From positions 186,001 through 250,000 of the forward strand of contig BCJJ01000024.1 of the NCBI GenBank assembly GCA_039545355.1: a stretch of 64,000 nt of DNA, given 5' to 3'. Shown here one piece after another: positions 1 through 12,562 of the stretch. The notes under the pieces are model-generated. The model searched no databases, was not told the origin of the DNA, and saw only the letters and a program-made list of their open reading frames with translations. Both the position numbers and the translations under genes were made by a program. Every line of letters begins with the position of its first letter. Within the stretch, counting starts at the first letter, position 1. Origin of the DNA: Trichosporon coremiiforme (Eukaryota > Basidiomycota > Tremellomycetes > Trichosporonales > Trichosporonaceae).

Positions 1-177
1 GCGGCTCTTCGATCGACCTCACTGATAACGCTCGCTCGCTGGCCTCTCAAGCCTCCCGCTCGCTCGCTCGCTTCGCTCGCTGACGAAAAAGTTGGCTAAT
101 TTGTTTTGATGCATTGTGTAATCTATCCTACAAGCTCCCGACGTTTAACGAGACCCCTGACATCTTGTTGATTATTT

Positions 178-1722
178 TTACCTGTCGACCTCACCGAACA
201 CAAGGTCCATGGTTCCGATGATGGCGACGGCGTCGGGGAGGTAGGCGTGGCGCATCATGAAGTCGGCGCCGGCAAGGTGGGCGAATCCGGGGGCGCGGAT
301 CTTGCACTTGTAAGGGCGGTTTGATCCGTCAGAGACGAGGTAGACACCCATCTCACCCTTGGGCGCCTCGATGGCGGTGTACGTCTCTCCGGGGGGAACG
401 GAGTAGCCCTCAGAGAAGAGCTTGAAGTGGTGGATGAGGGCCTCCATCGACTCCTTCATGTTGGCACGGGGAGGGGGCACAATCTTGTTGTCGTCCGTCT
501 TGTACGCGCCGGCGGGCATCTTGTTCAGACACTGGTTGATGATGTTGAGCGACTCGCGGAACTCCTGGACACGGCAGAGGTAACGGTCGTAGCAGTCTCC
601 GTTCTTGCCAACGGGGACGTTGAACTCGACCTTGTCGTACGCGTCGTAGGGGGCAACCTTACGGATGTCCCACGGGATACCGGATCCACGGAGCATGACA
701 CCGGTGAATGAGTAGTCGAGCGCCTCCTGAGCAGTCACCTTTCCAATGCCAATGGTACGCTCCTTCCAGATACGGTTTCCGGTGATGACCTCCTCAATCT
801 CGTCAACGCGCGAACCGAACTGAGTCGACCACTTGAAGATGTCGTCAAGCAGGCCGTGGGGGAGGTCGAAGGCGACACCACCGGGACGAACGTAGGCGGC
901 GTGCATACGGGCACCCGAGACACGCTCGTAGAACTCCATAAGCTTCTCACGCTCCTCGAAACCCCAAAGGAAGGGGGTAAGCGCACCGACGTCCATGGCG
1001 TGGGTGAGGACGGCCATGAGGTGGTTAAGGATACGGGTGATCTCTCCCATGAGGGTACGGATCCACTTGGCACGCTCGGGGACCTCAATGTTGAGCAGCT
1101 TCTCGACGGCAAGGGTGTACGAGAGCTCGTTCGTCATCATGGAAACGTAGTCGAGACGGTCGAAGTAAGGGAGAGCCTGGGTGTAGTTCTTGTACTCGAT
1201 GAGCTTCTCGGTACCACGGTGGAGCAGACCGACGTGGGGGTCGGCACGGAGGATCTCCTCTCCGTTCAGCTCCAGGATAAGACGCAGCACTCCGTGCGCG
1301 GCGGGGTGCTGGGGACCGAAGTTGACTGTGCTGTTAGCTAGGCTGCAAGGCAGGCGAGCGCGTCCGGTTCTGCTTGCAACGTACCGGTGAAGTGACGCAT
1401 GTTGCCCTCCTTGCCCTCATGCTCCTTAAGGACCTCCTCGGGGGAGAGGTTGTGCAGGCTGCGGGGTCAGCATTCCGTCCCGGAACAGTCGTCATCTCGA
1501 TGTCGGACAGAGCCCCGGAGCTGTCGGCGTCGATCCGGTTGTGCCTCTGTGTCGCGACGAAATGTCCGAAACTACTCACTCCTCGACGGAAGTAGTGTGC
1601 GTCGCGGGGGTGGACTTTCGCGGCTGCTGGACCTCGGTAGCGAACGAGCGGACGGCGAAGGGGGCCACGCGCTGCCTGGCGACGGGCGCCTTGGCGAGCA
1701 GGGGCCTCAGGTTGCGGAGCAT
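178..1722 (-). CDS. NDUFS2: NADH:ubiquinone oxidoreductase 49 kDa subunit (complex I, NDUFS2)
   Basis: This is a core subunit of mitochondrial complex I in the matrix arm, helping to form the quinone site and pass electrons towards ubiquinone. I read three exons on the minus strand: 1722-1580, 1458-1385 and 1325-178, with introns of 121 and 59 nt. They sum to 1365 nt (454 aa). The start at 1722 opens an arginine-rich, acid-poor presequence ([18 protein letters not shown]) typical of mitochondrial import. The second junction rebuilds the family hallmark [15 protein letters not shown], followed by [20 protein letters not shown] and the C-terminal [12 protein letters not shown], where the family normally ends. 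The length fits fungal orthologues. The long exon read alone lacks its N-terminus and appears to start at a GTG, which is an artefact of the intron. Identity is certain; the splice sites are very likely because they restore frame and motif together. Confidence 0.96.
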
Positions 1723-1994
1723 GGCGGAGTCGGCGGGAGTGGTGTGTATGGACCTCTCGAGCGCGATGTCAACGACCTACGCTGGTCAGCCCGCCTGCCT
1801 GCAGTGAGAGACGCTGGGCCGTGAGCCAACCACGGCCCCGCCGATTCTAACGCCGTCCATGTGGCACCGCCTGTCTGTCACCATGCATGCCAGTCTGCCC
1901 GTGTCGGTTCCGCAATGCATCGCATGCATGCCAGCATGCATACCGCCCGCGCCCTCAGCTATAATACACATGCATAAGGTAGGAAGAGAACAGT

Positions 1995-3047
1995 CTAGAG
2001 ATCCACAAGGCCCTGGTGCACGCCGACGCTGCCCGACGGCCGTTGGTTCTCGTCGCTCGCGCGCCCGCTCACGTCTGGCGTGCGCCACGCGTTGACTTCG
2101 GCACCGACATCGGCTTCCTCTTCGTCGTCGAGCGAGAAGCGCGACGCCGCCAGTCGGTCCTCCTCGTCGGGATCCTGGCGCAGGTGGTTGTACCCATTAC
2201 GCTGGGAGCGACGCTTGAACACGCCCCAGCGCGGTCGCGGCGCATCGCTCTCTCCACCGTGCCCACGGAACGAGGGGAGCTGCACTGACGGCTTGTGGAA
2301 GTGGGGTATCGGGAACTGGTCCAAGCCCCGGCGTCCGAGCTTTAAGCGGTTGTACAGCGTCTGTCCTGCAAACCACGAGACGAGCGCGACCGTGAGGCTG
2401 AAAGTTAGTTGAAGATGGGCAAGCAACAACTCACATTCCAACAAATGCCCACACATGGTGGTTCTCGAGCTCATTCTTGCGGTTCGTCGGGCAGGCGACA
2501 TGCGTCGGCCACTCGAAGAAGAAGTGACACGCGTCGTCCCCCGGCGGTAGAGCTGCGAGCAGTCGCGGCTGCCCGGGTCCGAATTCCGTCTGGTCACAAA
2601 TGAACTGGGGTCAGCTTCACCGCGGGGGATAACCAGCATGTTGTGTCGTACCTTGATGGCCGTCGAGGCAAGCTCGTTCTCGTTGCGCGGGCACTTGGAC
2701 CCGTTCGCAAGGAACATCATCGGCTGCTGCGTCGTGGGTGCGAGGGTCAGATTCGTGTTCACCTGGCTGCCATGTCAGCTTCCAGCTGATTTCATAGCTC
2801 ACCCAAGACTAAAGTCTCCATGGTGCTCTCCACCCTTGCGCTTCACGACGCCTCCGACCTTGTCGGGATCATCGATGTTCCACAGCTCATCGACGACAGA
2901 GCGGCACACGTTGAGCTTGTAGATGGTGTCGTTGTTGCCCGAGTTCGCGACATAGTCCTGCTTCGCGGACGAGAGCGGGTTGAGGTCGAAGTGTGTCCCG
3001 TCCTCGAGGGTGAGAGTGCAGGGCTTGTCGGGCTTCTCGTCGGGCAT
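1995..3047 (-). CDS. MRH-domain single-pass membrane protein, MRL1 / mannose-6-phosphate-receptor-like
   Basis: The probable role is cargo sorting of glycoproteins between Golgi and endosome/vacuole, inferred from the family. Exons are 3047-2803, 2766-2652, 2604-2435 and 2397-1995, with introns of 36, 47 and 37 nt; the sum is 933 nt (310 aa). The luminal part is an MRH fold: paired cysteines, the GDFSLG strand, an NGSKC turn, FICDQTEFGPGQPRL and the closing FFFEWPTHVACP. A transmembrane segment follows (WAFVGILTVALVSWFAGQ). The cytosolic tail of about 130 residues is basic near the membrane and carries an acidic cluster (DDEEEADVG) like those used for adaptor binding. Oddity: I find no convincing signal peptide. 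The first in-frame ATG is 3047, and the reading frame stays open without an ATG back to a stop near 3129, so an upstream exon may supply the leader. ATG27 is an alternative relative; the long tail favours MRL1. Confidence 0.8.
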
Positions 3048-5647
3048 GGCGGAGGTGGTGGATGAGAGGAAGGAGGAGACGCGTGCGTGAATCGCGGCAA
3101 GGTCGAGCACTGACGTAGCGCAGGCGGTCTACCCCGCGCTGCGCATGCGCCGCTGGGCGGGGCCAGTGAGCCAGGCGGTGAGCCATGCGACGGCGGGTGG
3201 GAAGCCGGGGGATCAGATAAGGCGGAGTGTCCTTGCTCTCCGTGCTACGAGTGGCCCCGCAGATGGTCCGCGTGTGACTTTCACTATACTCTGCCTGCAC
3301 TAAGCGCTTACAGCATAGCGTATCGGTGTATCAAACCGTCACTATCGCTATCGCAGCAGATTGGGCGGTCAATTGCGGCCACTAGAGAACAAAGGAACTG
3401 GCGCCGATCGGCGGTTGTCACTGGTGACGAACTAGGGCCCGAAAGCGGCATCTTACGACGGAGCTACAGGTGTCTCACGCCGAGCGCCAAGCGCCCGCTC
3501 TTGGAGGAACATGTGACGCTTCCTCGAGAAGCTAAGAATCACATGGGGCCTGGCTTCGCAGTCATCTGGGATATGTGATCCCAGTATGGAACTCGGTGAG
3601 CCTGAAGACGTTGGCCAAGCCGCATGCCGTGCAGTCTCGCGCGAGAGGTGGCCACGCCCTGCCTGTTTAGCGTTCGGCGGAACACCTGGCAAGCCTTCGA
3701 TGACCCAGCCGTGCCAGGCCAGGTGCGCTGGCTGGGATTTACATTGTTGTCTACAACCTCAAACGAACGTTTTGATGATGATGGAAACATCAGAAGATGA
3801 CGAGAAGCACAAAGACGTGGAGATACGAAGCAGAATCACCCCATCATCGATGCACACTACCGACCACCTCCTCGGGTTCGTCGGGAAGGGCTCCCACATC
3901 GCGGGCGCCGTTAATCCCTCCAGCCTCTCCGGCCCGGAGAGTGCTCCCCGTTCTATCTGGTTCTCGCCAGAAGAGATTGCGTTGCGTGCCGCGGCGCGTG
4001 CCTACGCCTCCTCTCTATCAGTGTCTCGAAGTTTATCTGTCTCCATCAAGTAACTGTATACTCTGGACAGCATGAATAGTCCACGATAGCCCACAAAGTC
4101 TGGGCTACGCCTCCCCATCTCCTACCCGGAGGGTGGTCAGAAATCGGGACATTGTCGTCAGTGCCTTTGCAGGGCGAACGGGCGGCGGAGGAAGGAGGCA
4201 CCGGCGATTACGCCTTCGCTCATCTGCGTGAAGCGTAAGGAGAGCGAGGTGTCACCGCGTCAGAATCCAGGTCCCTAGGTCCGAACAATTGAACTCTATG
4301 TCTGCGGGCAGCGGCCGGGGCAGCGGAGCGGCACCAGCCGTACCAGCAAAGGCGTATTCCAGCGTAGTGCATTTCGGATCAAACGTAAAGCGGTAGATTA
4401 CGTGTGGCGAGGTTTATCCACGCCCGCAGTCATTATCAGAAATGCACTTCTTTTGCGTAAACGAGCTGCAGTCTACTACGACTGAGAAGGGCGGGATGAA
4501 GCGAAGGCGGAGGCGTCCTGCCCTCCGAAAGCTCAAAGGTTGATCCGCTGGCGCCTGACTGGGCGGGACAGGAGGGACAGGAGTAGGGAGCGGAGACGCC
4601 GCGGCGTTCATATGGACCGAGAATCAGCCGACCTTCCGGACTTTGGAGAGCTCGAGACGTGCGCGCGTCGCTCGTTCCACACTAGTTACCAACATCGCTG
4701 CGGGCTGCCGTAGTGCTTGTTCTCTGGCTTATGAAAGGCTGGAGACGACGTACGGTGGCGTATGATACATCTCTTGGACCAGGTCTGCGTCTCGATACGC
4801 GGTCAACTAGGTCCAAGGTCCAAGATGGTCAGCTGCAGGTCGCTCCACATATCCGGTCCAGCCCACTCGACAAGGTCAGTCCCAGCACACAGTTCCTGTG
4901 TCGAAGACGAGCACTACAGCCCAGAGCCCGACGAAGTACTGACGGGACCACGGACAGTCCGTGGTCGGACGCGGTTCCCCTCCGTCCCCGTCACAGCTGG
5001 AGCTGGGACCGCTCCGCTCGTCAAACTCGCCAAACGCCGTCGTCAACCCCTCCCGCTCGAACTGTGACTGGCCCAACGCATCAGTTGCCTTCATCAGATA
5101 AGGCTTTTTTACTCCGTTTCCCCCGTCCCCGGCCTGCCTCACACACGGCCTTCATGCACTTAGCTCTTTTGGGTTCGGATTCAAATGGCACCAGTGCACG
5201 CCGAGTACTGCGCCGCCGCATGCGCTACATCTCGGCCAATGATCCTCGGGGCTGGTGAAACTGGCGCATACTGCGGACGCTTGGCTGCTTGAAGAGGGCA
5301 CCAAGAGGGGACCAAGAGGACATCCCTGCCCTGGACGATAGGTCGATCCAGGGCCAGACTGACCCTTGAGTACAGCGTCAGTTGAGGGTGGCACACGACG
5401 CCGCTTACTCAATGTTCCCTCACCCTTCCCCCCACACTACCTCATGGCCGAGCAGAGCACTAGCGCCAGGCAAGGCAGCCATAAGCGCCTGTAGGCGCTG
5501 ACTGTGATGTAATATGACAAAATGCAATCATACTGTTACCTACTGAATACAAAGTGCAATATCAAAACACGATAACAACGTTGGATGTCGCGCCTGGGGC
5601 GCTCTATTGGGGCCATGGAGCAAGCAAGAGATACCAAAAAGAGCCTT
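3048..5647. other. Gene-free interval
   Basis: I see no supported gene in this 2.6 kb. Short open frames exist on both strands, but none shows a family motif, a signal peptide or splice sites that extend it. The first 100 bases may hold the missing 5' exon of the MRH-domain gene. The rest must include the 3' flank of the membrane-protein gene that ends at 5648. Confidence 0.5.
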
Positions 5648-7772
5648 TCATGGCTCGTAGACGGGCAAGAAGCGGTGGCCGTTGACGGTCAGTGTTGCCT
5701 GGGTTGGGTCGCGCTGCGGTTCGCCGTCACTGCCAGCCTCGCTGGCGTCGTCGGAGGGCGGAGGAGGCGCGGAGGCGACGTAGAGGTCGCCGTCCTCGTC
5801 GTCATTGACTAGCGGCGGCGCACTCGGCGCGGGCGAGTCGGGCTCGAGCCCGAGTCCGAGCGGGGGAGCGGACGGCGTGAGTGAGTAGTCGTGCTCGACT
5901 GCTGGCGTTGAAGGCAGCGTCAGAAGAGCAGACGACTCTGTTCGGCTTGGCGCATCGCTGAACGTCCGCAGCGAGCGAAGGAGCACACGAGAAGGCGGCG
6001 CGGGCATGTCGGTTGCGACACTTGGCGTCTGTGGCGCGATGGCCGAAGCTGTCTCGGTGGTGGCCTCCTCGATACCCTCGAGTCGCTCGAAGCCCGCCTC
6101 GTCCACCTCGAACACTGGCGCGGACGGACCAGCGCCTTCGGCGTCCTCGACGCGGGTGACTGGTGGTGCGGACGCTCCGAGACGCATCCGCTCCAGCGCA
6201 CCCTTGTCGTCTGTCGCAACGTGCATGCGGGTCTCGTCGTCGTCGTCCTCCGGAGGCGGGATGATCGGCGCCTTGGCGTCGGCCCGTTGCGCGACCGCCT
6301 GCGCTTCCTCGGCGTCCGGCGTTGTCGGTGCCGGGTAGAAGCCTGCTGAAGTCTTCTCCGGTGCGAGCGGACCATACACTTGCGGTGGACGCAGGCCGCG
6401 CGACGAAGAACCGGCACCGCGAGACGAACCAGCCTCCACACTGCGTACAGATGCGGGTCGGTACGCTGGTGGCATGTTCGAAGGCGGCGTAGGAGCCTGT
6501 GCGACTTCTGGCGACGACTGCGGCGGTTCGCTGCTGCTTTGCGACGGGTCGTTGTTGGACGACATGGATGGCGAGTTTGGCGCGCACTCTGATACGATCC
6601 CTTCGGATGCACCGGAAACGCCCTGATCGCTGGTGTTTGGCGTCGGAGAGTTCGAGCGGTGGATCGACAGGCGACTGTGGTGAGATGATCGCGATGACGA
6701 ATTCGAGCGGGTCGATGTCGTTCGCTCAGTTGCCGTAGTCGCGAGCGAGATAACGGATCCGTTCTGGTTCAGCACGATGGCCGTCGACATGCCCGTCGGC
6801 GAGACCGCTGGCTTTAACTCATCGCCAGGCTTCGGCTTCCGTCTGCGCATTCCGCCCCGCCATACTCGGACCTTTGTTCGGACGATGGCCGTCGGTCGGT
6901 GATGCCTGATCTTGCCGCGATGCTTGATCTCGTAGGCAGTCTCGACCTCCTTCAGCTTTTTCTGGAACGCTTCTTCAGCGTCCTCGCCTCCAATCTTCAG
7001 GTCATCTTCCGTCAAGCCCGCGGCCGCGAGTGCCTTGCGTCGCATTCGGGCCGTGTGCCTCCTCTTGCGGCGGGTGTGCACTCGTCGCTGGATAGCAAAG
7101 ATGATGAGACCGGTAACGATGAGGATGGCGAGGATGACACTCGCCGCGACAATAAGCGGTGTTCGGTAGAACTCTGAGCGGTCGACCCTTGACTCTCCCC
7201 ATCCCTTTGGCAGGGAGGAAACAACAGAGTACCTGTCGGCTGGCCTCGGCGATCCCGTCTGCTGCGCCCTCGCGATCATGTCGTTCGCATCGGCGTCCGC
7301 GGCGCGGCGTCCGTGGTTCGAGATCATATCGCCAGTGTTCGCATCTACGTCTTCGTGCTCCTGAGGGTGTCAGCATTCATGACCGAGAGTGGGTTCTTAC
7401 CATGACGACGCCATAGATCCACCATGGCCGTGGGTCGTGATACCATTTCCCGTCAGAGGACTGGGTCACGACATACGGAAGAGCCTCAGCAGAAAGCGTT
7501 GCGAGGGTTGCCGAGGGGAGAAGACTCGGCTCTTCGAACAAGGAAACTGATTCGATTTTTCGTCGTTGCAAAGTCTGTGTCTTGGTCGGGACGGTAGTCG
7601 GCGTATCCGCGGGGACCGTGGTAATGGAAGAATGTATTGTTCGCGTGGGGGGAGGGGAAGTGTCGGTTGCAGCTGTCAATGTTGTACTTCTGCGTGGTAG
7701 TGGTACGGGACCGGCAGCAGCGAGGGGTGCGGTCGCGAGCGAGAACGCGAGCGCGGTGGTGAGGGGGCGCAT
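5648..7772 (-). CDS. Single-pass membrane protein with PPxY and PSAP motifs (possible Rsp5 adaptor, RCR/SSH4-like)
   Basis: There are two exons, 7772-7401 and 7360-5648, joined across a 40-nt intron (2085 nt, 694 aa). The start at 7772 gives a clean signal peptide (MRPLTTALAFSLATAPLAAA). An in-frame ATG at 8150 would add a charged, serine-rich stretch and bury that signal, so I prefer 7772. A Ser/Thr-rich outer region of about 100 residues is followed by a transmembrane helix at about 192-215, then a very basic juxtamembrane segment (RRVHTRRKRRHTARMRRK). The long disordered cytosolic tail holds one PPAY motif (about 421-424), three PSAP tetrapeptides (about 536, 620 and 636) and further ASAPP variants. 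PPxY binds WW domains of Rsp5-type ubiquitin ligases and PSAP binds the UEV domain of ESCRT-I; both are known generally. A role as a ubiquitin-ligase adaptor or sorting protein is inference. I do not recognise a specific orthologue. Confidence 0.7.
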
Positions 7773-10255
7773 CAAGGACCATGGCCGCGAAGAACTGTCA
7801 CGCTGTTTGCGCAACCGCCGCCTTGACGTTGCCGCCACTGAAGTAGAATTTGAGGATGAGGCGAGGTGGTCGTCGTCGTTCTCGCTGTCCGTCCCGGAGA
7901 ACGAGGCGCGGGCTGACCGGGATGCTCGCCGTCTTGAAGAGGATGAAGAGGGTGATGATGATCGGTATGTCGATGAGGGGCGGGGAGCGACACAGTCATC
8001 ACAAGCGCAGGGGAGTGTCGAGGGTCCGGCATCAACGGCTTCGTCACCGAAGTCGAGGATGGGTCCCCCAATATTCCAACGCCATGGCGATGATGTCGAA
8101 TGTCGCGGTGGCCCCGGGTGGCCGTCCGAAGCAGATCTTCGACGTTTCATCGCATATGTATGGTGGAAACGGTTGGATGTGTCGAACTCGACGGGAAGAG
8201 TGGGCGAGCGAGGCGCGCAGGTGGAAGGGTCCTGCGCGCGCAACGTGCTCGGGTTAAGCTGCTGGACTCAAAACAGACTAGGCGAAAAGAACAGGACGGG
8301 TGCTGAGCAAACGCGCGGTCTGAATGCAAACTTGACCAGACTGCTTGTGTGCTCTTCCAAATCGACCTAGCTCCGGTTCAAGAGACAGGGCGACGGGACT
8401 GGATTTAGTATCGTAGCCGGAACACCGTGGGCTGGATGGCCGAAAGACGTGCCAGACGTGAGAAGGGCGTCGGGGGGAGAGAGAGGACGCGTGTGGAAAG
8501 GATGATCACTGCCGGAGTGGTGGGGACGGAAAGCGGTGTGGGTGTGCGGTCACGAGTGAACGGGACGGGCGGGTGGAAGAGTGGTCGGTGAATGTCGGTG
8601 TCGCTGAGAGGAAGGGGCGGCGACTTGGGAGGGTGAGGAACGGAAAGAAGCCACAGCCGAACTGGAGGGCGTTGGGGAGGTTGACGAGGGAGTGGCGAGG
8701 ACGGAAGTGGGGTGTGTGCGAGGAAGGTGGTGAGAAAAGATGGGAGAGGAGATGTTAGAGGAGATGGAATGGCGATGGAAGGGTGGGTGAGAGCTGGCGT
8801 CAAGCAAGGAGAGGAGTGAGTGCGGTGGGTAGCGGAAGGCAGTGTATGTTGGATGGGCAGCCTGCAGCCTGCAACCTGCAGCCTGGCCGACGGCGGAGAG
8901 AGGAGGGAAGGGGGAGAGTATACGGCTATACAGGCTAATGGGCGGTATAGGTTCCGGTCGGGTGCGCGGTGCAGGGGATAAGGCGCGGATTAGGACGGGG
9001 GCTACGGGCTGAAATGGCGAGCTTGAAAATGGGAGTGCAACGGTGCGTGGGCAACTAATAGAGCCAGAGTTGGAAGCAGATGACTTGAGGGCAGTGGAAG
9101 GTCCAGGGCCTAAAGGGGTCAGAGGGAGAGAGGGACCAAGGCCAGGAGGGCTATACTGGGGAGGGCGTAAGGTCCGCGTCCAGGGTCCGAGGGAGGAGCG
9201 TCAGGAGGCGCAAGCGTCGGCGGCCTGGCGCACGCAGCGCATACAGCCAGGCAAGCGCTGTTCAGGGTTTATTTTCGGGCTGGGGCCAAAGCCAGTAGCC
9301 AGGCGCCCGAGCGAGGCGCGCGCGACCCAGACAGCCACGAGGCGAGGACAGTCTTTGGTCCCGTTCTTCGCTGCTTATTTTTAGCCAGGGAGCCAGTACC
9401 AAGCCGACCTGCGTCTTGGGCCGGGTGCGTCGTCTGGAAAATCCCTCACCGCTTGCGCTGCACACTCCGATTCCAAAGATACCCATTAGGACCATCTCTC
9501 ACGCAAGATCCAAGCGGGGCCTCGTTAACCTCGTTCTATTTTCTATTTTCGACGACCACCACAGGTTCCACAGGATTACTAAACTTCGAGACTAATGGGC
9601 GCAGCCCGTCTTCCATTCCGCTTTGCGCTGTGCTTGCGGCTCGCCGAGCGTACCGAGCAACCGAAGCGTATAATAATAGCGCCGCTCCACCACACCTTTC
9701 CAGCCTATCGGATGCGGACACCCCGCCGATGCCGCAATGCGTGATGCGCATTATCCGTGACCGCTGAGTCGGAACTCACCCACGCACCCATGTGCTTGTT
9801 CCTCGCTCGCTATCGCCAGGTCTGGAACTGCGACGGATAATGGACAACTCACGTCCCGCGCTCCCACCAGCCATGAATGCCTTTCCGCACACACGCTCGC
9901 TTCGCTCAGTCTGAACATCTGAATGCGAGATCTCGGCATTGCTATAAATTGCAAACTCCTGACGCTATGGTGCGCATCCTCGCATCCTGCTGCCTGCCGC
10001 GGGTAGGCGGACACTTGGTACAGGAGGCTTGTTCGTGACTAACCAGTTGCAACCTGAGTTGGCGCCAGGAGCTCCTCAAGATCCCAGATTAGCCTGATAC
10101 GGCCTGATACCCCCACCTCCGTTGCTCATTCTTATCAAGAAACACTGCATCTGCATCTCTTCTGATTGTTCCTGGCTGCCGTGAGACAGACAGGTTCCCG
10201 GATATACGCTTGACCCATCCAGTGACGAAAGGAGTTCGGAAAGGAAGCGAGGGGC
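7773..10255. other. Intergenic: upstream region of the membrane-protein gene and 3' flank of the aldo-keto reductase
   Basis: No gene is supported here. The first 470 bases are an in-frame open extension of the gene on the left, serine- and arginine-rich, and could be coding if translation starts at 8150. A short GCAGCCT repeat lies near 8860-8890. The remainder is GC-rich sequence in which I see nothing definite. Confidence 0.45.
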
Positions 10256-12129
10256 TTAAGGCTTCGCGTGGTCCCAGATGTTCTCCTGCCCCGTCAGCTT
10301 TACCCCGCATCGCTCACGGCAAGACTCACCTTGAGGTACTTGCGGTAGAACTTGCCCTTAGCCGACTCAGTGATCTCCTTGACGGCTGCGTCAGAGAGGG
10401 GCTTCTGCTTCGTGAAAGCCTCGAGCTGCTCGCGCTGTCGATCCAGGTTGCGCGTGGTACTGTGCACGTCAGCGGCGTGCCCTCCTTCGAAGCGAGGGAA
10501 GCGAACGTGCCGAGAGAGTCGAGAGAGTCGAGAAGAGACAATGAGATCTGGCGATGCCAGAAATAAACATGGCTCCCCTGCGCACCATGGCGAGTTCGCG
10601 CCACGATCTATTTCTTCTTGGAAACTGGAGGTAATCGAAGAGGTAGACTGCGGCGCAGCTACGACTACGCCAGAAGTATCCAGATAAAGAACAGCCTGGA
10701 CTGCACCCCGTGAGGCAGCCAGATAAAGAACGGATGTCGTGATGAGGCGCTTGTGGCTTCGATCCGACTCAGTCACGGGACTCGTCACGACGTTGTACAC
10801 CGCACGCCCGTGGATGTAAAGGGAGTATGGAAGGGAGAGAGGGTAAAGCCTTACTCACGTAACGACAGTTCCGCCACCGTACTGCGCCGCCCACTGCAGG
10901 AGGACCTGAGCAGGGGTCTTGAGCTCGTCGTTCGCGACCTTCTCGACGGCGGCGTCGACGGGTCCGCCAGCCGCAGAGTGGAGGGTAGCCAGAGGAGCGT
11001 ACGCCTGCACCTTGATCTGGTGCTTGTCCATGAGCGTGCGGAGACGCTTCATGAGCGGCTCGTGCGCGACGTAGGGGTGGTACTCGAGCTGGGATGTTAG
11101 TACTACGAAACAACGGAGTAGGCGGACGAGCGAACAACCAATCCGCCCATGGTAGCGTGCAGATCACAGCGAGCCCGTGGGATGTCTCTGAAGATCTAAC
11201 GGCATATTCACAGACCCTGCTGAAGTGAACAACGGTAGGGCTAGCAGGCGAGTGCACTGCTCTCGACATACGAAGCAAACCGCGTCTTCCGCAGCCGCTA
11301 TCACAGTTACGCTGTGCGCCGACCGCTTCGGTGCGAATCTATCGCCAGCCCGCCCCTCCTTTATACCCACCTGGTTGACGGCCGGAGGGATCTCCCACTT
11401 GTCCTGGATAGCCTGCAGGTCCTCCTCACGGAAGTTGGACACGCCGATCGACTTGGCGAGACCGTCCTTCTTGATCTGCTCCATGACCTTCCACTGGTCA
11501 ATCAGGGAGTTCTTCTTGGACACCTGGGGTTAGTCCTCTTCTCCCTCCATGTCACAGCATTCCCGCGACACTCACAACAGGGAAGTGGATCAGGTCTGTC
11601 GTCAGCGTTGTGCCCGGAGGTCAGCAGGTCAGACGACCGCCCGCCGGCGGTCGTACACTCACACAGGTCGAGCTGCTTCACGCCCAGCTCCTGGAGCATG
11701 CCCTCGAGGACGCGGCGGGGCTCGTTGACATCGTCCGAGTCTCCGCTCTTGCCCCACTTGTTCGTGAGGTAGATCTTCTTGCCGTCCGCAGACTGCTTGA
11801 TCGCCTGACCGATGTACTTTGTGTTCTCATAGACCTGGGCTCCGTCGAGCGAGTTGAAGCCGACAGAAATCGCAGAGATGACCTGATCCTTGCAGTCCTT
11901 GTTGTAGAGGACCGTGCCAGTTCCTACGCTATTAGCTTCAGAGCTTCGGAGCCGGGGTCGCGGGTTGTGAGACGTGGCGCACTACGCGCAGCAAGCGTGC
12001 TCGTGTGCTTTGAGTGGCATGATGGCCTGCCACACTCGTCCCCTACAGCTACACACACTCACCGAAGGCGACGACGGGGATGCTGTTGCCGTCGTTCAGC
12101 TTGATGAGGGGGACCTGGTCGTTCGACAT
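10256..12129 (-). CDS. Aldo-keto reductase (AKR3-like), seven exons
   Basis: This is a cytosolic NAD(P)H-dependent reductase of aldehydes or ketones; the substrate cannot be told from sequence. Exons are 12129-12063, 11923-11663, 11595-11576, 11523-11371, 11088-10859, 10459-10330 and 10285-10256, summing to 891 nt (296 aa), normal for the family. The catalytic tetrad is present: D49 and Y54 (SLDGAQVYE), K78 (IYLTNKWG) and H113 (DLYLIHFP). Substrate-loop and cofactor motifs follow: GVSNF, PPAVNQLEYHPY, AQVLLQWA and TRNLDRQREQL. The third exon is only 20 nt. Intron sizes are strikingly uneven: 139, 67, 52, 282, 399 and 44 nt. The 282-nt intron ends with a perfect TACTAAC branch site. It is a paralogue of the reductase at 37981-39035 and is transcribed away from the MGR3-like gene. 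Confidence 0.92.
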
Positions 12130-12562
12130 GGTGAAGTGGTTCGCAGAAGGTCAAGAAGTGCAGGGTAGTATGAGCGTTCTCAGTAGTCCTCGTTCCTTTT
12201 CAACCTCTTGAGCGTTTGGGCCGAGTGCCTTTGCGTTTCTCAGTGTACCTTCGTTCCGTTGTTCGGATGACAAGTCGTCATAAGCACCCAAGTTCTGGCA
12301 AGTTCATCGTGCTCGGTGGGCCGTTCGGTGGGCACAGAACCGGCACCCGGCGGAACCTCGTAGACAGCCGTGGCGACGGGAGGTGGAGGTCCCATGTTTC
12401 AGGCACCGGCCAGTGGAAGCCATGACGCAAATCGTCTCGGAGACGTCCATCGAAACCAGGCTCGCTCAGAGAGATCAAAGGAATCGGCACGCGTATCTCA
12501 CATCTCGTCGCTGTCTCAACCTACTCCACATTGCTCCGAACGGCCATCAACAAACAGCCACC
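12130..12562. promoter_or_regulatory. Shared divergent promoter region (aldo-keto reductase / MGR3-like)
   Basis: 433 bases separate the two start codons, which point away from each other. No coding feature lies between, so this must hold both promoters and both 5' leaders. I see no clear TATA box. Confidence 0.5.
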
